NCBI GenBank assembly: GCA_964346245.1
Contig: CAYFUF010000005.1
Span: 1-64,000 of the forward strand
Direction: 5' to 3'
DNA: 64,000 nucleotides
Source: CAYFUF01 sp964346245
GTDB lineage: Bacteria; Bacillota; Clostridia; Tissierellales; Peptoniphilaceae
Notes under the pieces: model-generated
What the model saw: the letters and a program-made list of their open reading frames with translations, nothing else
The model's database searches: none
Told to the model about the DNA's origin: nothing
Position numbers and translations under genes: made by a program
Shown here: in pieces, positions 40,937 to 49,968 of the stretch
Numbering within the stretch: position 1 is the first letter of the stretch
Layout: every line of letters begins with the position of its first letter

Positions 40937-42282
40937 TCAGCCAAAATCTCGTTGATATCCGAGAGTTTCTGGGTGGTAATAACGATAACGCTATCCCCTA
41001 GCTCAATCGTATCATTACCGGAAGGTAGAATTAGTTCATCCTGGCGGAGGATGTAACAGATCAGCGTATTATCCTTCATGTTCATCTCTTTGAGCGGTTT
41101 GCCCGTTACTTCAGCCCCCTGGTTAACACAAAACTGGTTGACCTCAATCTGATTTCCTTCCAATCGGTGAAATTCCTCAATGCTGGATACATCTTCTCTT
41201 TCCATGGACCGAACAATGCGAACAATCTGGTCGGCAATGAGGGATTGAGGAGATATGACGGAGAAGAGTTCCAAGTCATTTAGGAGTTGGTAGATATCAC
41301 TTCTGGACACCTTGGTTATTGTCCGGTTTATGCCCATCGTGGAGGCGGTCCACGACAGGACCATATTCTCCTCATCGATATCCGTCAGCGCAATCAAAAT
41401 ATCATAGTTTAAGATGCCTTGCTGGCGAAGTATATCCTTATCCGACCCGTCAGCCCACACAATCTCCTGGTGAGGGTAACGGTTGGCTAAGTCCTCCGCT
41501 ACTTTTTGATCAATTTCAATAATCTTGAAGTCAATCTTCCGCCTATCTAAAATATCCGCTAAATAGCGCGTTATCCGCCCACCGCCGACTAAGATGGCAG
41601 AAGAAATCTCCTCGTCTTCTCCCACGTCCTTGAAGAAGTGATCTAAGGCAGCTAGGCTTCCAGTGATATAGATGGAGTCATCAGGTCCAATCCGGTCCCC
41701 ACCCTTTGGGATGACCACCCCATCCGCCTTGACGATAGCGCCAACAATAATCTTGGGATAGCGGGAACGGAAGGTGATCATATCTAGGCCCACAAGTTTC
41801 TCATTGCCAAAGATTTGAAACTCCAATAAGTTGACTCGGTTCCTTGCTAATTTGACCACCGAATCTGCTAAAGGGAAGGTAATATCGTAAGCAATATGTA
41901 TGGCAGCCAGGTAGTCTGGATTGATTATCATGGAAATACCTAAGGTTTCCTGCAACATCTGAGTCAACCTGTGGTAATCCTCGTTTCTTGATCTGATGAT
42001 AGTCATCCCAGCGCCCAGTTTCTTTGCTATCATACCAGACAGCATGTTCACTTCATCATAAGAAGTCACCGCTACAAAGATATCGCAGTCCGCTACACCC
42101 GCTTCAATCAATGTGTCATAGTTGGTCCCACTACCGATTACCCCAGCGATATCCATCCAGTCCATCATCGCCTGAACAAGATTGGCATCCGTATCGATAA
42201 CGACAAGGTCGTGCCCCTCCTCATGGAGGTCCCTGCATAATATTGTTCCAACCTTACCGGCTCCGACGATTACTATTCTCAT
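40933..42282 (-). CDS. trkA: TrkA-type K+ channel regulatory subunit
   Basis: Cytoplasmic gating partner of TrkH, 449 residues, with two RCK_N/RCK_C repeats. The first NAD-binding motif is IVGAGKVGTILCRDL (about 4-18). The second, ILVGGGRITRYLADIL, starts near 231. Each is followed by a TrkA_C domain. It overlaps both neighbours by 4 bases. Confidence 0.95.
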   Translation of the reverse strand: MRIVIVGAGKVGTILCRDLHEEGHDLVVIDTDANLVQAMMDWMDIAGVIGSGTNYDTLIEAGVADCDIFVAVTSYDEVNMLSGMIAKKLGAGMTIIRSRNEDYHRLTQMLQETLGISMIINPDYLAAIHIAYDITFPLADSVVKLARNRVNLLEFQIFGNEKLVGLDMITFRSRYPKIIVGAIVKADGVVIPKGGDRIGPDDSIYITGSLAALDHFFKDVGEDEEISSAILVGGGRITRYLADILDRRKIDFKIIEIDQKVAEDLANRYPHQEIVWADGSDKDILRQQGILNYDILIALTDIDEENMVLSWTASTMGINRTITKVSRSDIYQLLNDLELFSVISPQSLIADQIVRIVRSMEREDVSSIEEFHRLEGNQIEVNQFCVNQGAEVTGKPLKEMNMKDNTLICYILRQDELILPSGNDTIELGDSVIVITTQKLSDINEILAE

Positions 42283-42719
42283 CTTCTTCCTCTATCCCTC
42301 TTCAGGCCTTCTTCCTTCTCGTTGAATACGAAGTATTTGCTTACCACATAGTTCATCACAATGACAAACACTTGAGCAACGGTCTTGACCCACAGGTCGT
42401 ACTTGCCCAAGCCTAGCAGGTCAATACCGACCCACATGATAGCCATATCCACCGCCAACGATAGAACTCTGCCCACAATGAAGCGTATAAATTCTACAGT
42501 CTGGGCAAACTTACCCTGCGTGTGGCTTTGAAAAACCCACCTTCTGTTGGTATAAAAGGCAAATAAGACAGCAAAGAGCCAAGCTAAGGCATTAGAGACC
42601 AAATAGTCAATCCCCAACAAGCGGTTTGAAACGATATAGACGATATAGTTAACAATCGTTGTCAGCACCCCAAAAAAAAGGTAGCTGACAACCTCTCTCT
42701 TCTCTTGTAACCACTTCAT
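42279..42719 (-). CDS. GtrA-family membrane protein
   Basis: A 146-residue protein with four hydrophobic helices. The N-terminal YLFFGVLTTIVNYIVYIV and the TNRRWVF motif are typical of GtrA proteins, which are thought to flip or present lipid-linked sugars for cell-surface glycosylation. No glycosyltransferase is adjacent. It sits between smpB and trkA in an unrelated operon. Confidence 0.85.
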   Translation of the reverse strand: MKWLQEKREVVSYLFFGVLTTIVNYIVYIVSNRLLGIDYLVSNALAWLFAVLFAFYTNRRWVFQSHTQGKFAQTVEFIRFIVGRVLSLAVDMAIMWVGIDLLGLGKYDLWVKTVAQVFVIVMNYVVSKYFVFNEKEEGLKRDRGRR

Positions 42720-42727
42720 ACCAGCTC

Positions 42728-43189
42728 CTAATAGTCTCTCATCGATCTTTCTATCCGTCTCTTGTCGTCTTTTTCACGCAAAGTCTGCCTCTTATCGTAG
42801 AGCTTTTTACCTTTGGCAATAGCAATATCAAACTTAACCAAACCTCTGCGTATATTCAAGGATAGCGGGATTATCGTGTAACCATCACGGGTAATTGCCT
42901 CTTCCAACTCCCTTATTTCCTTTTTATGCAAAAGCAAGCGACGGTCACGAACAGGGTCAACATTATAAATGTTGCCCTGCTCATAGGGGCTGATATGCAT
43001 ACCGACAATCCAAGCTTGGCCATGATGGATGTTGACATAGCTCTCCTGTATGGAGGCCTTCCCCTGGCGTATGCTCTTAACCTCGGTACCCTTCAGCTCG
43101 ATGCCCGCCTCATAAGTCTTCTCGATAAAGTACTCATGTTTTGCTTTCTTATTATTTACTACCTGTCTGTTTCCTGGTGTCTTCGTCAT
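42728..43189 (-). CDS. smpB: SsrA-binding protein SmpB
   Basis: Binds tmRNA and brings it to stalled ribosomes. The 153-residue protein has NKKAKHEYFIEKTYEAGI, LKGTEVKSIRQGKASI, NIHHGQAWIVGMHISPYEQGN (read in parts) and a basic C-terminal tail with KGKKLYDKR. It follows rnr by 22 bases, a common pairing. The tmRNA gene itself is not in the neighbourhood. Confidence 0.96.
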   Translation of the reverse strand: MTKTPGNRQVVNNKKAKHEYFIEKTYEAGIELKGTEVKSIRQGKASIQESYVNIHHGQAWIVGMHISPYEQGNIYNVDPVRDRRLLLHKKEIRELEEAITRDGYTIIPLSLNIRRGLVKFDIAIAKGKKLYDKRQTLREKDDKRRIERSMRDY

Positions 43190-43211
43190 AACTCACTTTA
43201 CCTATCTCGTC

Positions 43212-45866
43212 CTACCTTTTATTTCGTTTCTTCTTCCGAAAACTCTTGTTGGATAGGCGGTTGCGGTGGCCGCTCTCGCCTTTCTTTCTCGCTTCATTGC
43301 TGGAAGAAATCTTTCCGCCTGTCCAATTCTTTGGTCTTTGCCCAGAATCTCTTACGCTAGGATTGCGCCTTCTGCGCTGCTGCGTGCTGCTATCCTTGCT
43401 GCTATAGTGGTTATTGTTCTGGTCCGACAAGAGGTGAAAGTCAATTTCCCGCAACTCAGGATTTGACCGAACTAACTGAACTTCAACCTTGTCTCCGTAA
43501 TGAATCTGCCGTTTTGTGCGTTCACCCCTGACGACGAAGCGGTCCTCATCGTAAGTGTAATAGTCGTCGGTCATATCTCTAAAGTGAACTAAGCCTTCAA
43601 CCGTATTCTCCAGCATGATAAAGATGCCGAAATTAGTCAAGGAGGACACAATACCCGTGAAAGTTTGACCCACATACTGCTGCATGTATTCTGCCGTCTT
43701 CATGTCAACAGCATCTCGCTCGGCATCCTCCGCTTTAACCTCTGTGTCAGAGATGTGCTGGCATTGGTACTCCAAGTTGTTAATCTCTTTGTCGCCCTTG
43801 TGGACCGGCTCTCCTGCCAATAGTTTCTTCAGCAAGCGGTGAGCAATCACATCGGAATAGCGGCGAATAGGCGCAGTAAAGTGAGAATAGTGGTCAATAG
43901 CAAGTCCAAAGTGCATGCCTGGTCTTGGACTGTAATGAGCCTTGGACATGCTCTGTAAGACCAGCATGTTCAAAATATCCTCTTCTTTCTTTCCTCTTGC
44001 TAGCTCAAGAATTCGGCGTAGCTCCTCGGGTTCAGGCTGTGGAGACACTGGTTCATATTGGAAAGCGTAGAGCGCCCTATTCAGCCTTTCTACTCGGTCC
44101 TCATTGGGTTCATCGTGGACCCTATAAATGTAAGGTAACTTCTTGCTATCGAAATAGGAACCTATGGTTTGGTTATTCAAAATCATGAACTCTTCAATGA
44201 TCTTATTGGATACCCGTCTGATTTCCCTGCCCACATAAGTTGGTTCGCCTTCTTCATTCAGGACAACATGGGTCTCTGGGAACTCGAAATCAATCGTTCC
44301 TCTTCGCTCTCTTTTTTCCGCCAAAATTTCGTAAATCTCGTACATGGTATCCAGCTCTTTATAGAGTTGTTCGTTGTCATCGAACCTCGTCCCATTCTCC
44401 AAGTAATCCGATACCTTATCGTAGACCAAGCGGTGGTCCGAATTGATTACGCTAGGATAGAATTGGAAGTCAACAATCTTTCCATCGTTGTTGATGGTCA
44501 CTTGGGTGGTCATGGTGAGGCGGTCTTCGCCTGGCAATAATGAGCACAGCCCATTGGATAGCTCTTCTGGCAACATGGGGATTACCCGGTCCAAGAGATA
44601 CACGGAGTTGCCTCGTTCAAACGCATCCTTATCCAAAGCTGAACCTGGTCTCAAGTAATGAGCCACATCAGCAATATGGACATAGAGGTTATAGAACTTG
44701 CCCCTTTTCTCCACACTAATTGCATCGTCAAAGTCCTTAGCATCAGCTCCATCGATGGTCACCGTAAACTTCTTCCGTAAATCCTTACGGTTTCTCCGAT
44801 CTTTAGGGCTTACCTCTGTAGGTAGCTGGCTGACCTCTTGCATCGTCTGAGCAGAGAACTGATAAGGCAAGTCAAAGCGACGAGCAATCGCTGTAATGTC
44901 GACACCTTTTGCATTCACATTTCCTAATACTTCAACGATGTGCCCTTCAGGATTAGAAAACTCCTTCTCGTACTTGTCGATGGCAACAACGACCTTATCG
45001 TTGTTCCTTGCCCCATTCTCGTTGGCCTGGTCAATGTAGATATCCTTGAAATAGTTCTTGTCATCGGGAAGAACAAAGCCGAAACCGTTTCTCTTCTCGT
45101 AGGTTCCAACGATGGTATCCTTATTTCTTTCCAGTACATGGGTAACGACACCCTCCTGCCTGAAACCTCGATCAGGATCAGCCTGTCTGGTCAGTTTGAC
45201 ACGAACCGTATCGCCATGCAGGGCACCGTTCATTCCTTCTGCCGAAATGTAGGTGTCTGACAATTCTGGATTGCTGGAAACAAAGAAACCAAAGCCCTTC
45301 TGATTACCCTTTAGCTTGCCTTCATTATCCTTTAGGACCCTTTCCTCTTTTTCGAAAGTCTCTTCTGACGCTACCGATAAGTCTTCTCCTGCAAGGGCAT
45401 CATCTGTCGTCCCCTCTTGGTCTACTTGCTCTTCAAGAACTTCCTCGGCTTCAATCATTCGACCTTCTTCCAGTAAACTTTCCACTTCCTTTGATGTTTC
45501 TTCATCTGCCCACTGGTCAACAGGAGCTGTATAGGCAATGTCGAAATCTAGAGCGCTATCCCTTCTCCTCTTCTTTTTCGCTTTCTTTGTTTTCTCTTTC
45601 TTATCCGCTACAGGTTCAACTACCTTTTTATCCTCAGCCTCTTCGCTCGTCGTATCCTCTGAAACACTGCTAAGCCCGTTGCCTGGTCGAATCTTTCCTC
45701 TTTTGGACATTTTGATTTGGCCGCTCATGAGCAAATCATCAATAATGTCATAGAGCTCTGCCCGCTCCACCCCTCTTAAGCCAAACCGATCTGCTACTTC
45801 CTTCATTCGCAGGGGTACATAATTATCGCTGTTAAAATATGACAACAATAAATCTTTTATATTCAT
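43212..45866 (-). CDS. rnr: Ribonuclease R
   Basis: 3'-5' exoribonuclease of the RNase II/R family, 884 residues and about 100 longer than usual. Order: winged helix (1-65), an inserted charged region (about 70-180) with lysine clusters then acidic stretches, two cold-shock domains (about 185-330), the RNB catalytic domain (about 350-690) with the aspartates in DGADAKDFDDAI, an S1 domain (about 735-815), and a basic tail. The insertion between helix and cold-shock domain is unusual. It forms rnr-smpB-gtrA-trkA-trkH. Confidence 0.96.
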   Translation of the reverse strand: MNIKDLLLSYFNSDNYVPLRMKEVADRFGLRGVERAELYDIIDDLLMSGQIKMSKRGKIRPGNGLSSVSEDTTSEEAEDKKVVEPVADKKEKTKKAKKKRRRDSALDFDIAYTAPVDQWADEETSKEVESLLEEGRMIEAEEVLEEQVDQEGTTDDALAGEDLSVASEETFEKEERVLKDNEGKLKGNQKGFGFFVSSNPELSDTYISAEGMNGALHGDTVRVKLTRQADPDRGFRQEGVVTHVLERNKDTIVGTYEKRNGFGFVLPDDKNYFKDIYIDQANENGARNNDKVVVAIDKYEKEFSNPEGHIVEVLGNVNAKGVDITAIARRFDLPYQFSAQTMQEVSQLPTEVSPKDRRNRKDLRKKFTVTIDGADAKDFDDAISVEKRGKFYNLYVHIADVAHYLRPGSALDKDAFERGNSVYLLDRVIPMLPEELSNGLCSLLPGEDRLTMTTQVTINNDGKIVDFQFYPSVINSDHRLVYDKVSDYLENGTRFDDNEQLYKELDTMYEIYEILAEKRERRGTIDFEFPETHVVLNEEGEPTYVGREIRRVSNKIIEEFMILNNQTIGSYFDSKKLPYIYRVHDEPNEDRVERLNRALYAFQYEPVSPQPEPEELRRILELARGKKEEDILNMLVLQSMSKAHYSPRPGMHFGLAIDHYSHFTAPIRRYSDVIAHRLLKKLLAGEPVHKGDKEINNLEYQCQHISDTEVKAEDAERDAVDMKTAEYMQQYVGQTFTGIVSSLTNFGIFIMLENTVEGLVHFRDMTDDYYTYDEDRFVVRGERTKRQIHYGDKVEVQLVRSNPELREIDFHLLSDQNNNHYSSKDSSTQQRRRRNPSVRDSGQRPKNWTGGKISSSNEARKKGESGHRNRLSNKSFRKKKRNKR

Positions 45867-46012
45867 TTCTTCCGTCCTGTCTAGCCAACTGGCTATTCTT
45901 CCATAACTTCTCTCACCGTCTTTCGGTCTCGATTATTACCACTTCTTACTTACCCTATTATAACAAAGAAATATGAGGGCAACCTAAGCCTGTCAATAAA
46001 TACTGCTTAGAC

Positions 46013-46053
46013 AAAAAAAGAGCCTGCCAGAATAGTATTATTCTGACAGACTC
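46013..46053 (-). terminator. Terminator of secG
   Basis: CAGAATA / TATTCTG core extended by outer GAG/CTC pairing, followed by TTTTTTTGTC on the minus strand. Confidence 0.85.
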
Positions 46054-46085
46054 CCTCAGTTTAATCTTTTATATCCGATAACTTA

Positions 46086-46313
46086 TTAGAGGATAATCAG
46101 TGCGATTAAGCAAACTCCAGCCAAGATACCTGCAAAACTCATCGCTTTATTTAGCATCTTCTCTCTTGCTTGGTGAGCGGTAGATCCGAAAGCACCACCA
46201 TCCTGAGCATAAGTTGTTCCAGCACCTTGAGTCTTTGGTTCCATCATCAATGAAATTAAAATTACTACTACACTTAAAATAGCTAGAATAGCGATTACTA
46301 TATTTTGCAACAT
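46086..46313 (-). CDS. secG: Preprotein translocase subunit SecG
   Basis: Small Sec translocon subunit, 75 residues, with two membrane helices (about 2-22 and 55-74) separated by a Gly/Ala-rich loop containing GGAFGSTAHQAREK. The start at 46313 follows AGAGGTGATAG; an in-frame ATG at 46376 would add a charged extension not found in SecG. Its location near rnr and smpB is typical of Firmicutes. Confidence 0.93.
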   Translation of the reverse strand: MLQNIVIAILAILSVVVILISLMMEPKTQGAGTTYAQDGGAFGSTAHQAREKMLNKAMSFAGILAGVCLIALIIL

Positions 46314-46428
46314 TCTATCACCTCTTCTCCTCTTATTAACTCGCAATAGAAGCGAGTTATCTAAAAATTCATACATGATAGTTTATCAAAGAATGAAGAA
46401 ACATGCAAGATTAAGCCAGCTTTTCTCC

Positions 46429-47118
46429 TCATTCAACGCTAATCCTGTCTTTAATCTGCTCGAAGATTTTCTCTCCAATACCAGAAACTTCCATAATCTC
46501 TTCGATAGAGTAAAAGGGCGCCTCTTCTCTGTAAGCAACAATAGCTTGAGCTTTAGCTTCTCCAATACCGGGCAGGCTGACTAATTCCTCTATGGTCGCC
46601 GTATTGATATTGATGATAGCTAAAGCGTCTTCCTGCGAATCGGTATGTTCAACCACGTTATGTAGGTTACCTTGTTGGTCTGGTGACAGCCCATTGTCTT
46701 CTAGTTGCGCCACTTCCTCCTGGGTAGGAACCCAAATCTTCATCTCGTCTTGCAGCTTAGCAGACAGGTTAATAAAAGCCAGACTTCCTGTATCAGAAAC
46801 TCCACCCGCTTGGTCAAGAGCATCCTGTACCCGGTCTCCTTCGTGGAGCTTGTAGAGACCTGGTGATTGAACAGCCCCGTCAACGTGAACAAATATCTCA
46901 ATCGGCCCTGTGCCCTGCTCGTTCACTGCTAGCGTTTCATCCACAGACGCTGTAACCTCTGTTGGCTTAACTAGAGCAAGCTGCTCACTGGATTCAGCAC
47001 CTTGAACCGCTTGTAGGTCAGGCTCAGGTGCAGGTCTAGACTGCAGCCAGCCAAAGATGGCAAACACTGCGATCAATAGGACAATAATTATCTTTTCTAC
47101 TTTATCTTTATCTAACAT
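46429..47118 (-). CDS. comEA: ComEA-like DNA-binding helix-hairpin-helix protein
   Basis: Surface DNA receptor for natural transformation, 229 residues. It has an N-terminal membrane helix (about 8-22), a spacer, an SLBB domain (about 73-135, with VDGAVQSPGLYKL), and a C-terminal double helix-hairpin-helix (about 168-229, with SLPGIGEAKAQAIV and VSGIGEKIFEQI). comEB and comEC do not follow it here, so a full competence system is not shown. Confidence 0.9.
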   Translation of the reverse strand: MLDKDKVEKIIIVLLIAVFAIFGWLQSRPAPEPDLQAVQGAESSEQLALVKPTEVTASVDETLAVNEQGTGPIEIFVHVDGAVQSPGLYKLHEGDRVQDALDQAGGVSDTGSLAFINLSAKLQDEMKIWVPTQEEVAQLEDNGLSPDQQGNLHNVVEHTDSQEDALAIININTATIEELVSLPGIGEAKAQAIVAYREEAPFYSIEEIMEVSGIGEKIFEQIKDRISVE

Positions 47119-47145
47119 ACTGCCTTCCTCAGGGAAGGCGGTGCT

Positions 47146-47469
47146 TTATTTCCACAAGCCTTCCAAATTATAGAATTCTCTTTGGTCAGCGGTAAAGATA
47201 TGAACAATTGTGTCACCGAAATCTAGCAGGATCCATTGCCCTTCGCGGTAACCTTCCACGGTTTTCGTCGTAAAGCCTTCATCCTTCATTTTTTCTTCGA
47301 TTTGGTCAGCAATCGCTTGTGTGTGGTTAATATTTCGACCCGTGACGATAACAAAGTAATCACAGATACCCGCCCTTTGATCGATATCAAGGACCTTGAT
47401 ATCTTGACCTAACTTATCATCAGCTGCTTTTACGATAATATCAACCGTATCTTTAATTTTTCCTACCAA
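47146..47469 (-). CDS. rsfS: Ribosomal silencing factor RsfS
   Basis: Binds ribosomal protein L14 and blocks subunit joining when nutrients are scarce. The 107-residue protein has the family core CDYFVIVTGRNINHTQAIADQIE and the end WILLDFGDTIVHIFTADQREFY (read in parts). Translation appears to start at a TTG behind AAAGGA. It follows nadD-yqeK, the order usual in Firmicutes. Confidence 0.94.
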   Translation of the reverse strand: MVGKIKDTVDIIVKAADDKLGQDIKVLDIDQRAGICDYFVIVTGRNINHTQAIADQIEEKMKDEGFTTKTVEGYREGQWILLDFGDTIVHIFTADQREFYNLEGLWK

Positions 47470-47492
47470 ATTTGATTTCCTTTCTTTAATTA

Positions 47493-48155
47493 TTACAGTT
47501 TTATTTTCTCAAGACGTTCCATATTTCCCTTTTTTAACAGGGCGTTTCTCGTTTCTATCGTCCGAATATCGATCAATTCATTATTATCTAGAAGGTAGGA
47601 TAATGTTTGACTGATTGCTGCGTAGACACCTACATCTAAATCTTCTATTGCTAATTCTCTCAGCTTATCCAAGTTAGGAAGTTTTCTTCCCTCTTCCACC
47701 ATATCAGCTAAGTAGACTACTTGACTGACCTTGTCCATATCTGCCGCACCAGTCGTGTGGTTTCGGATTGCATTGAGAATCACAGGATCTGTGATTCCAT
47801 ACTCCACTTGAGCAACGAAGTAACCTAATTCAGCATGAAAGACCTTAGAACTTGACCAGTCCTCTTCTTTCATCAGTCCTTCCACTACTGCTTGAGCAAA
47901 ATACGCTCTTTCTTTATGCTTGGCACAATCATGTAAAAGAGCTGCAATCTTGCATTGGTCAACATCGACCTCATGAATTTTAGCCAGATACATGGCTGTT
48001 CTAACCACATTTAATATATGTTGGAAGCGGTGCTTGCTCACGTCTTGTTCTAGCTTAACTAGCCACTCTTTATAGACTCCTTGGTCTAAGAAAGCTAAAC
48101 TCTCCTCTTGGCAAGCTGCAACAAAACTATCCTCCTGGTCAACTGCCTTAGTCAT
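47493..48155 (-). CDS. yqeK: YqeK-type HD-domain Ap4A hydrolase
   Basis: HD-domain phosphohydrolase of the family shown to cleave diadenosine tetraphosphate symmetrically. The 220-residue protein has the metal motif HRFQHILNVVRTA (about 40), ALLHDCAKHK near 70, and a further histidine in NHTTG. The start at 48155 follows AGAAGG and overlaps nadD by 8 bases; the longer reading frame lies inside nadD. Confidence 0.9.
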   Translation of the reverse strand: MTKAVDQEDSFVAACQEESLAFLDQGVYKEWLVKLEQDVSKHRFQHILNVVRTAMYLAKIHEVDVDQCKIAALLHDCAKHKERAYFAQAVVEGLMKEEDWSSSKVFHAELGYFVAQVEYGITDPVILNAIRNHTTGAADMDKVSQVVYLADMVEEGRKLPNLDKLRELAIEDLDVGVYAAISQTLSYLLDNNELIDIRTIETRNALLKKGNMERLEKIKL

Positions 48156-48822
48156 ATAAACCTTCTTTCTCAATATAGTTGAGCACCTTGTCTGGTATGA
48201 GGTAGCGGACATCTATACCTTCTTGTAGATAGTTCCTAAGTTTGGTTGACGAGATGTCCACTGGAAACTCATCGATCACATGAATGTGATATCCTCTTTT
48301 CCGTAAAAAATCAAGCTGATCAGTGAACGCTCTCTTTTCTAGTTTGTAATCTTCAAAGGCAATATCCTGAGAATTCGGCCTCTTGATGACTGCAATGTCA
48401 ATGAGGCTTAGAAGCTCCTCCCACTTGTACCAGGTTTCAATCTGCAGAAGGCTGTCCTCACCCATCATATAAAAGAATTGGGCATCGGGCCGATCTTCCA
48501 TCAAGGAGAGGATAGTATTTAAGGTGTAGTTTACTTCCTTGGAATGTATTTCTCTTTCATCGATGACGAAGCGGCTGTTGTCCTCGATGGCAAGCTTAAG
48601 CATTGCCAGGCGGTGGTCTGCTGTCTTTGACCTGTTCTCCTTATGAGGAGGGGCATAAGCGGGAATAAAGACCACCTTTTCTAAATCCAATAGGTGGTAA
48701 GCACTTTCAGCAGAAATCAGGTGGCCGATGTGGATTGGATCGAAGGTACCTCCATAGATACCAATTCTTGCCTTTTCCACTCCGGGGTCCTCATCTCTTC
48801 CTATCGTCTGTCTTCTATCCAA
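48148..48822 (-). CDS. nadD: Nicotinate-nucleotide adenylyltransferase
   Basis: Adenylates nicotinate mononucleotide in NAD synthesis. The 224-residue protein has the nucleotidyltransferase motif YGGTFDPIHIGHL (about 24-36) and the second motif ISSTKLRNYL near 190. It has a TTG start behind AAGGAG and a slightly extended N-terminus of about 15 residues. It lies between yhbY and yqeK as in many Firmicutes. Confidence 0.95.
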   Translation of the reverse strand: MDRRQTIGRDEDPGVEKARIGIYGGTFDPIHIGHLISAESAYHLLDLEKVVFIPAYAPPHKENRSKTADHRLAMLKLAIEDNSRFVIDEREIHSKEVNYTLNTILSLMEDRPDAQFFYMMGEDSLLQIETWYKWEELLSLIDIAVIKRPNSQDIAFEDYKLEKRAFTDQLDFLRKRGYHIHVIDEFPVDISSTKLRNYLQEGIDVRYLIPDKVLNYIEKEGLYD

Positions 48823-48851
48823 TGGTGGCTCCTTATGGTTTAAGAAAAACG

Positions 48852-49127
48852 CTACTTATCCTCTTCGCTCTCGCGATAGAGGACAATTTTCGATCCTAAC
48901 TGGGAAACAAATTCTGCTCCCGTCTCTTCCAATAGTTCATCGACGATATCTTTGGCTTCCAAGCCACTGGATTCCAAAATCGTAATCTTGACCAATTCAT
49001 TTGCTGTTAGCTGTTGATCAATATCTTTAAACACATTCTCTGCCAGACCGTTCTTGCCAATAATCACGGTAGGACGAATAGTATTTGCTTTTGCTTTTAA
49101 TTGACTTCTTTCTTTTCCTGTTAACAA
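48852..49127 (-). CDS. yhbY: YhbY-type CRM-domain RNA-binding protein
   Basis: Ribosome-assembly-associated RNA-binding protein, 91 residues. The CRM fold signature is seen in LTGKERSQLKAKANTIRP and VIIGKNGLAENV, where the GKNG loop contacts RNA. Translation starts at a TTG. First gene of the yhbY-nadD-yqeK-rsfS group. Confidence 0.93.
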   Translation of the reverse strand: MLTGKERSQLKAKANTIRPTVIIGKNGLAENVFKDIDQQLTANELVKITILESSGLEAKDIVDELLEETGAEFVSQLGSKIVLYRESEEDK

Positions 49128-49152
49128 AATATCACCACTTTCTACAATATCG

Positions 49153-49188
49153 AAAAAGGATGAGGAGGCAGACGCCTGTGCTCATCCT
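49153..49188 (-). terminator. Terminator of the DUF308-like gene
   Basis: AGGATGAG / CTCATCCT with a 16-base loop containing a further inner GGC/GCC pairing, then TTTTTCG on the minus strand. Confidence 0.85.
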
Positions 49189-49226
49189 ACTTCTTATTCA
49201 TTATACAATCATTAGCGGCCATCCGT

Positions 49227-49883
49227 CTAATCCTTTAATTGCTTTTGAGACTTGTAATCGTCCAGCTCATCCTCATAGCCAATTACGCCCGTACTAGAAT
49301 AACGGTTGCGGTTAACACTCTCTGCTAACTTGCCCAGGTTCAAAATCGTAAAAGCATTGATACCGGTAACAACTAGCATGAAGATACCACATAGACGGAT
49401 ATAAAAATCGTCGACTTTATTGGACATGGCCAAAATATAGACGCCAGCCAAAACTGCTACCAAACAGAAAATCATCGTAATCCACCAGTTGGCCATCCGC
49501 TGCTTATACTGGGTGAAAGCAATTTGGAAGTAGCAACCAGCATGGTAAAAAAACAGGATTCCTGCTACAGATGTTATGGCTGCATCGATTGACTCGACTT
49601 CCATTAATAAAAACAGGGCAAAGGCAATCGCTACAAAAGCTAAACCCAACTGCATGCCCGCTGCTCTCTTCTCCTCATCAGACCGTAGGAAGTCGAAGAT
49701 TTGCAAAAGACCTATAACTAGGAGAACGACTGAAGCGATATTGATGATGATGTCCATAGAAAGAGCAGGGTCAATCGTAAACAAAAGTCCGAACACTAAG
49801 CTGATTACGCCTAAGATAAATAACTGCCTTTGGAGTCTATCCTCCACATACTGCATATCGATAATCTTGCTATTTTTAGCCAT
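49227..49883 (-). CDS. DUF308/HdeD-like membrane protein
   Basis: A 218-residue protein with about six hydrophobic helices in paired repeats (ILGVISLVFGLLFTIDPALSMD, then VLLVIGLLQIFDFL, and so on), the pattern of the HdeD/DUF308 family. Biochemical function is unknown; HdeD relatives are linked to acid resistance. It has a GAGGAGG ribosome-binding site. It lies 85 bases after the last tad-operon gene and may have its own promoter. Confidence 0.7.
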   Translation of the reverse strand: MAKNSKIIDMQYVEDRLQRQLFILGVISLVFGLLFTIDPALSMDIIINIASVVLLVIGLLQIFDFLRSDEEKRAAGMQLGLAFVAIAFALFLLMEVESIDAAITSVAGILFFYHAGCYFQIAFTQYKQRMANWWITMIFCLVAVLAGVYILAMSNKVDDFYIRLCGIFMLVVTGINAFTILNLGKLAESVNRNRYSSTGVIGYEDELDDYKSQKQLKD

Positions 49884-49968
49884 TCCTACCTCCTCATTAC
49901 TTCAGTATTACTTCTAAACCTATTCTACCCTTTAATGAGAAGTCATTCACGATTTTTCAGGAATCGAC

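Noticed and set aside
45867..46085. tmRNA (ssrA) gene near smpB and rnr.
   Set aside because: The gap between rnr and secG and the other gaps nearby contain no tRNA-like acceptor ends or T-loop.
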